Assembly (NCBI GenBank): GCA_016789785.1
Contig: JAEUQE010000342.1
Span: 1 to 6,893 of the forward strand
Length of the DNA stretch: 6,893 bases
Direction: 5' to 3'
DNA from: Bryobacterales bacterium
Lineage (GTDB): Bacteria > Acidobacteriota > Terriglobia > Bryobacterales > Bryobacteraceae
This document shows positions 5,407-6,893 of this stretch, piece by piece (position 1 is the stretch's first letter; each line of letters opens with the position of its first letter). The position numbers and the translations under genes were made by a program. Below the pieces are notes generated by a model. That model did not search any database and was not told the origin of the DNA. It saw only the letters and a program-made list of their open reading frames with translations.

Positions 5407-6585
5407 ATGTCCACCCGGCGAGAAATGATGACCGTTGCGGCTGGTTCACTGGCAAGCGCCGCCGCCCAACCAGGATCGAAGAAGATCCGGCTGGCGGTGG
5501 TTGGCGGTGGGTTCGGCGCGACCTTCCACTTCCATGAGCATCCGCAATGCACGGTGACGGCGGTGTCGGATCTGTACCCGGAACGCCGCCAGCGGCTGCG
5601 CGACTTCTATCGATGCGACAGTGTCTATGAGTCGATGGAGGACATGCTCAAGAAGCGCCGCGACCTGGATGCGGTGGCCATCTTCACCGATGTCCCTTCG
5701 CACGTGAAGCACACCAGGATGTGCATGGAACAGGGACTGCACGTGATCTGCGCGGTGCCCGCCTGCGCAAGTCTGGAGGAAGCCGAACAGTTGCGCGAGG
5801 TCAAGGAGAAGACCGGGTTGCGCTACATGATGGCGGAGTCCAGTTACTACCGGCAGGCCTGTATCTATGCGCGCGAACTGTATCAGAAAGGCGCGTTCGG
5901 CGAGATCACTTACAGTGAAGTGGAGTATTATCATGACTTCAATTTCGAAGAGCGCCTGACGCGCAAACCCTCGCTGTATTTCAACCCCGATGGTTCGAAC
6001 AGTTGGCGGCAGGGCTGGCCTCCCATGCACTATCCTTCGCACTCGCTCGGGCTGCTGGTTGGAGTAACCAGGGAGCGGGTAACTTCCGTATCGTGCCTTG
6101 GCGCGGGCGATCGTGAGAAGATGGCGCGCATTCCGAATAACCGGCTGAAGAATCCATTCTTTAATGAATTTGCGCTGATGCGTACCAGCCGCGGCAACAC
6201 CATCCGGCACAATGAGTGCCGGCAGATCGCCTCACCGGAGGTGGAGCGCGCGCAGTGGTTCGGCGAGAAAGGTGCGCTGTATATGGCGAAGACGGGCATC
6301 CTACCCGACATCTGGCAGCCGCGCTATGGAACGCCGGAGCCGGTGAAGATTCCGAGTTACTGGAATAGTGAGTTGCTGCCAGCGGCGATGCGGCATGCGA
6401 GCGGACACGGCGGAAGCGCGGTGTTTCTGTCGGCGGAGTTCATCAACGCCCTGCTTGAGAATCGCGAGCCGACGGTGGATGTGTACGAGTCGTTGGCGAT
6501 GACCGTGCCGGGCCTGGTCGCGCATCAATCGGCGCTGAAGAACGGGGAGCGTTTGAGCGTGCCGAGCTTTGACCGCAAGGGGTGA
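5407..6585 (+). CDS. Gfo/Idh/MocA family oxidoreductase with Tat-like leader
   Basis: A 392-residue NAD(P)-type sugar dehydrogenase-like protein. The N-terminus MSTRREMMTVAAGSLASAAA has a twin Arg followed by a moderately hydrophobic stretch, as in Tat-exported members of this family in Acidobacteriota and Planctomycetota. The Rossmann fold starts at IRLAVVGGGFGATF (27-40), with VSDLYPERRQRL ending the second strand. The usual EKP motif is replaced by CAVPAC (115-120), so its catalytic Lys is absent. Later signatures are TGLRYMMAESSYYRQ (136-150), 'KGAFGEITYSEVEYYHDF' (161-178), HYPSHSLG (208-215), 'GHGGS' (333-337) and 'ENREPTVDVYESLAMTVPG' (351-369). Length is normal for the family. The substrate is unknown; family members oxidise, reduce or deglycosylate sugars and cyclitols. 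It has its own ribosome site and a candidate promoter. The start is well supported; export is inferred. Confidence 0.9.
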   Translation: MSTRREMMTVAAGSLASAAAQPGSKKIRLAVVGGGFGATFHFHEHPQCTVTAVSDLYPERRQRLRDFYRCDSVYESMEDMLKKRRDLDAVAIFTDVPSHVKHTRMCMEQGLHVICAVPACASLEEAEQLREVKEKTGLRYMMAESSYYRQACIYARELYQKGAFGEITYSEVEYYHDFNFEERLTRKPSLYFNPDGSNSWRQGWPPMHYPSHSLGLLVGVTRERVTSVSCLGAGDREKMARIPNNRLKNPFFNEFALMRTSRGNTIRHNECRQIASPEVERAQWFGEKGALYMAKTGILPDIWQPRYGTPEPVKIPSYWNSELLPAAMRHASGHGGSAVFLSAEFINALLENREPTVDVYESLAMTVPGLVAHQSALKNGERLSVPSFDRKG

Positions 6586-6661
6586 TTCGCGGTGCGAGCC
6601 GGCGTGGGCGAACCGGAAGCCTTGTCCAGCGTGTTGCGGTCAGCGGATCTTGATACTCTGC

Positions 6662-6677
6662 CGCGCCGACTGGCGCG
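6662..6677. terminator. short GC stem-loop after the oxidoreductase
   Basis: CGCGCC (6662-6667) pairs with GGCGCG (6672-6677) around the loop GACT. No T run follows in either direction. It lies between convergent genes and abuts the larger stem-loop at 6679-6710, so the pair may help end transcription, but chance pairing in GC-rich DNA is possible. Confidence 0.3.
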
Positions 6678-6678
6678 C

Positions 6679-6710
6679 CTGACCTCGAGAGACCAGGCGT
6701 TCGGGGTCAG
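6679..6710 (+). terminator. stem-loop overlapping the end of the PEP-CTERM gene
   Basis: CTGACCTCGAG (6679-6689) pairs with TTCGGGGTCAG (6700-6710) in an 11-bp stem with two G-U wobbles and a 10-base loop. The wobbles hold only in + strand RNA, where they follow the oxidoreductase; in the opposite RNA they become A-C mismatches. It therefore fits better as a 3' end for the oxidoreductase transcript. It covers the stop codon of the convergent gene. There is no T tail. Confidence 0.38.
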
Positions 6711-6893
6711 CGCCGGGCGCGGAGGCGAGCCGTCGCGATCAGCACCACCGCTGAAACGATGAGTGCCAAGGTCGAGGGCTCCGGAACTTCGGAAGTGACC
6801 CGATCGCAAGGCCCTGGCAGGAACTTCGCACACCAACTGGATGGCGAGTGGAACCAGCAGCTCAGAAGGAAATTCGCAAAACGCAAATTCGTA
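6707..6893 (-). CDS. PEP-CTERM sorting-domain protein (C-terminal 61 codons, 5' end outside window)
   Basis: The last 61 residues of a surface protein that enters from beyond the right edge. On the - strand the frame reads ...PGPCDRVTSEVPEPST, then a hydrophobic segment LALIVSAVVLIATA, then the basic tail RLRARR and TGA (6709 to 6707). This is the standard tripartite PEP-CTERM signal: VPEPS motif, membrane helix, Arg-rich end. In known systems the exosortase/EpsH transpeptidase recognises it, and the protein is carried across the inner membrane and processed. Three Cys lie in the 30 residues before the signal (LLSCWF, SWCAKF, GPCDR). The rest of the protein, and so its job, cannot be seen. 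PEP-CTERM proteins are often linked to exopolysaccharide and surface layers. A competing open frame on the same strand (6525-6836) lacks any such motif. Confidence 0.82.
   Translation of the reverse strand, partial: TNLRFANFLLSCWFHSPSSWCAKFLPGPCDRVTSEVPEPSTLALIVSAVVLIATARLRARR

Noticed and set aside
6525..6836. 103-codon - strand open frame overlapping the PEP-CTERM tail
   Set aside because: The neighbouring frame carries the full PEP-CTERM signature; this one also overlaps the end of the oxidoreductase and has no motif.
1..6893. CRISPR array, tRNA/rRNA genes, transposase or inverted-repeat-bounded element
   Set aside because: I saw no regularly spaced repeats, cloverleaf-like sequence, transposase motif or matching terminal repeats.

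Overview
The window is GC-rich DNA, most likely from an Acidobacteriota bacterium of the Solibacter/Bryobacter type. The taxonomic call is an inference from gene content: an Oar-like TonB-dependent receptor ending in a phenylalanine beta-signal, small exported proteins, a Tat-type Gfo/Idh/MocA oxidoreductase of the 'AVPA' subgroup, and a PEP-CTERM/exosortase substrate. No rRNA, tRNA, CRISPR array, transposase or integrase was seen.

Left part (1-2997, + strand). The 3' end of an outer-membrane receptor gene is joined by a TGATG stop/start overlap to a secreted right-handed beta-helix protein of 546 residues. After 41 bp comes a 96-residue exported protein of unknown function. The three genes look like one transcription unit concerned with the cell envelope or extracellular glycans. 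An 11-bp stem-loop (3008-3036) closes the unit.

Middle part (3061-4357, - strand). This is a PD-(D/E)XK nuclease of the PDDEXK_4 type that no longer reads as one frame. The catalytic half is intact, but a +1 shift at a run of four G (3676-3679 on +) and an in-frame TAG (3418-3420) split the remainder. Removing one G and changing TAG to CAG restores exactly 432 codons, stop included. Its base composition is visibly lower in GC than its neighbours, which suggests an acquired gene. Its upstream side is an intergenic region of about 207 bp with a TATATATA island, shared with the next, divergent gene.

Right part (4565-6585, + strand). An adenylylsulfate (APS) kinase carries all the usual motifs plus an unexplained N-terminal extension of about 78 residues. 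A Gfo/Idh/MocA oxidoreductase with a Tat-like leader follows. It has its own good Shine-Dalgarno and a plausible sigma-70-type promoter, so the two genes need not be an operon.

Right edge (6707-6893, - strand). This is the last 61 codons of a PEP-CTERM protein, with VPEPST, a hydrophobic segment and a basic tail. It converges on the oxidoreductase, with two stem-loops in between.

I do not see a clearly new multi-gene system. The most interesting points are the split nuclease, the extra domain of the APS kinase and the receptor/beta-helix coupling.
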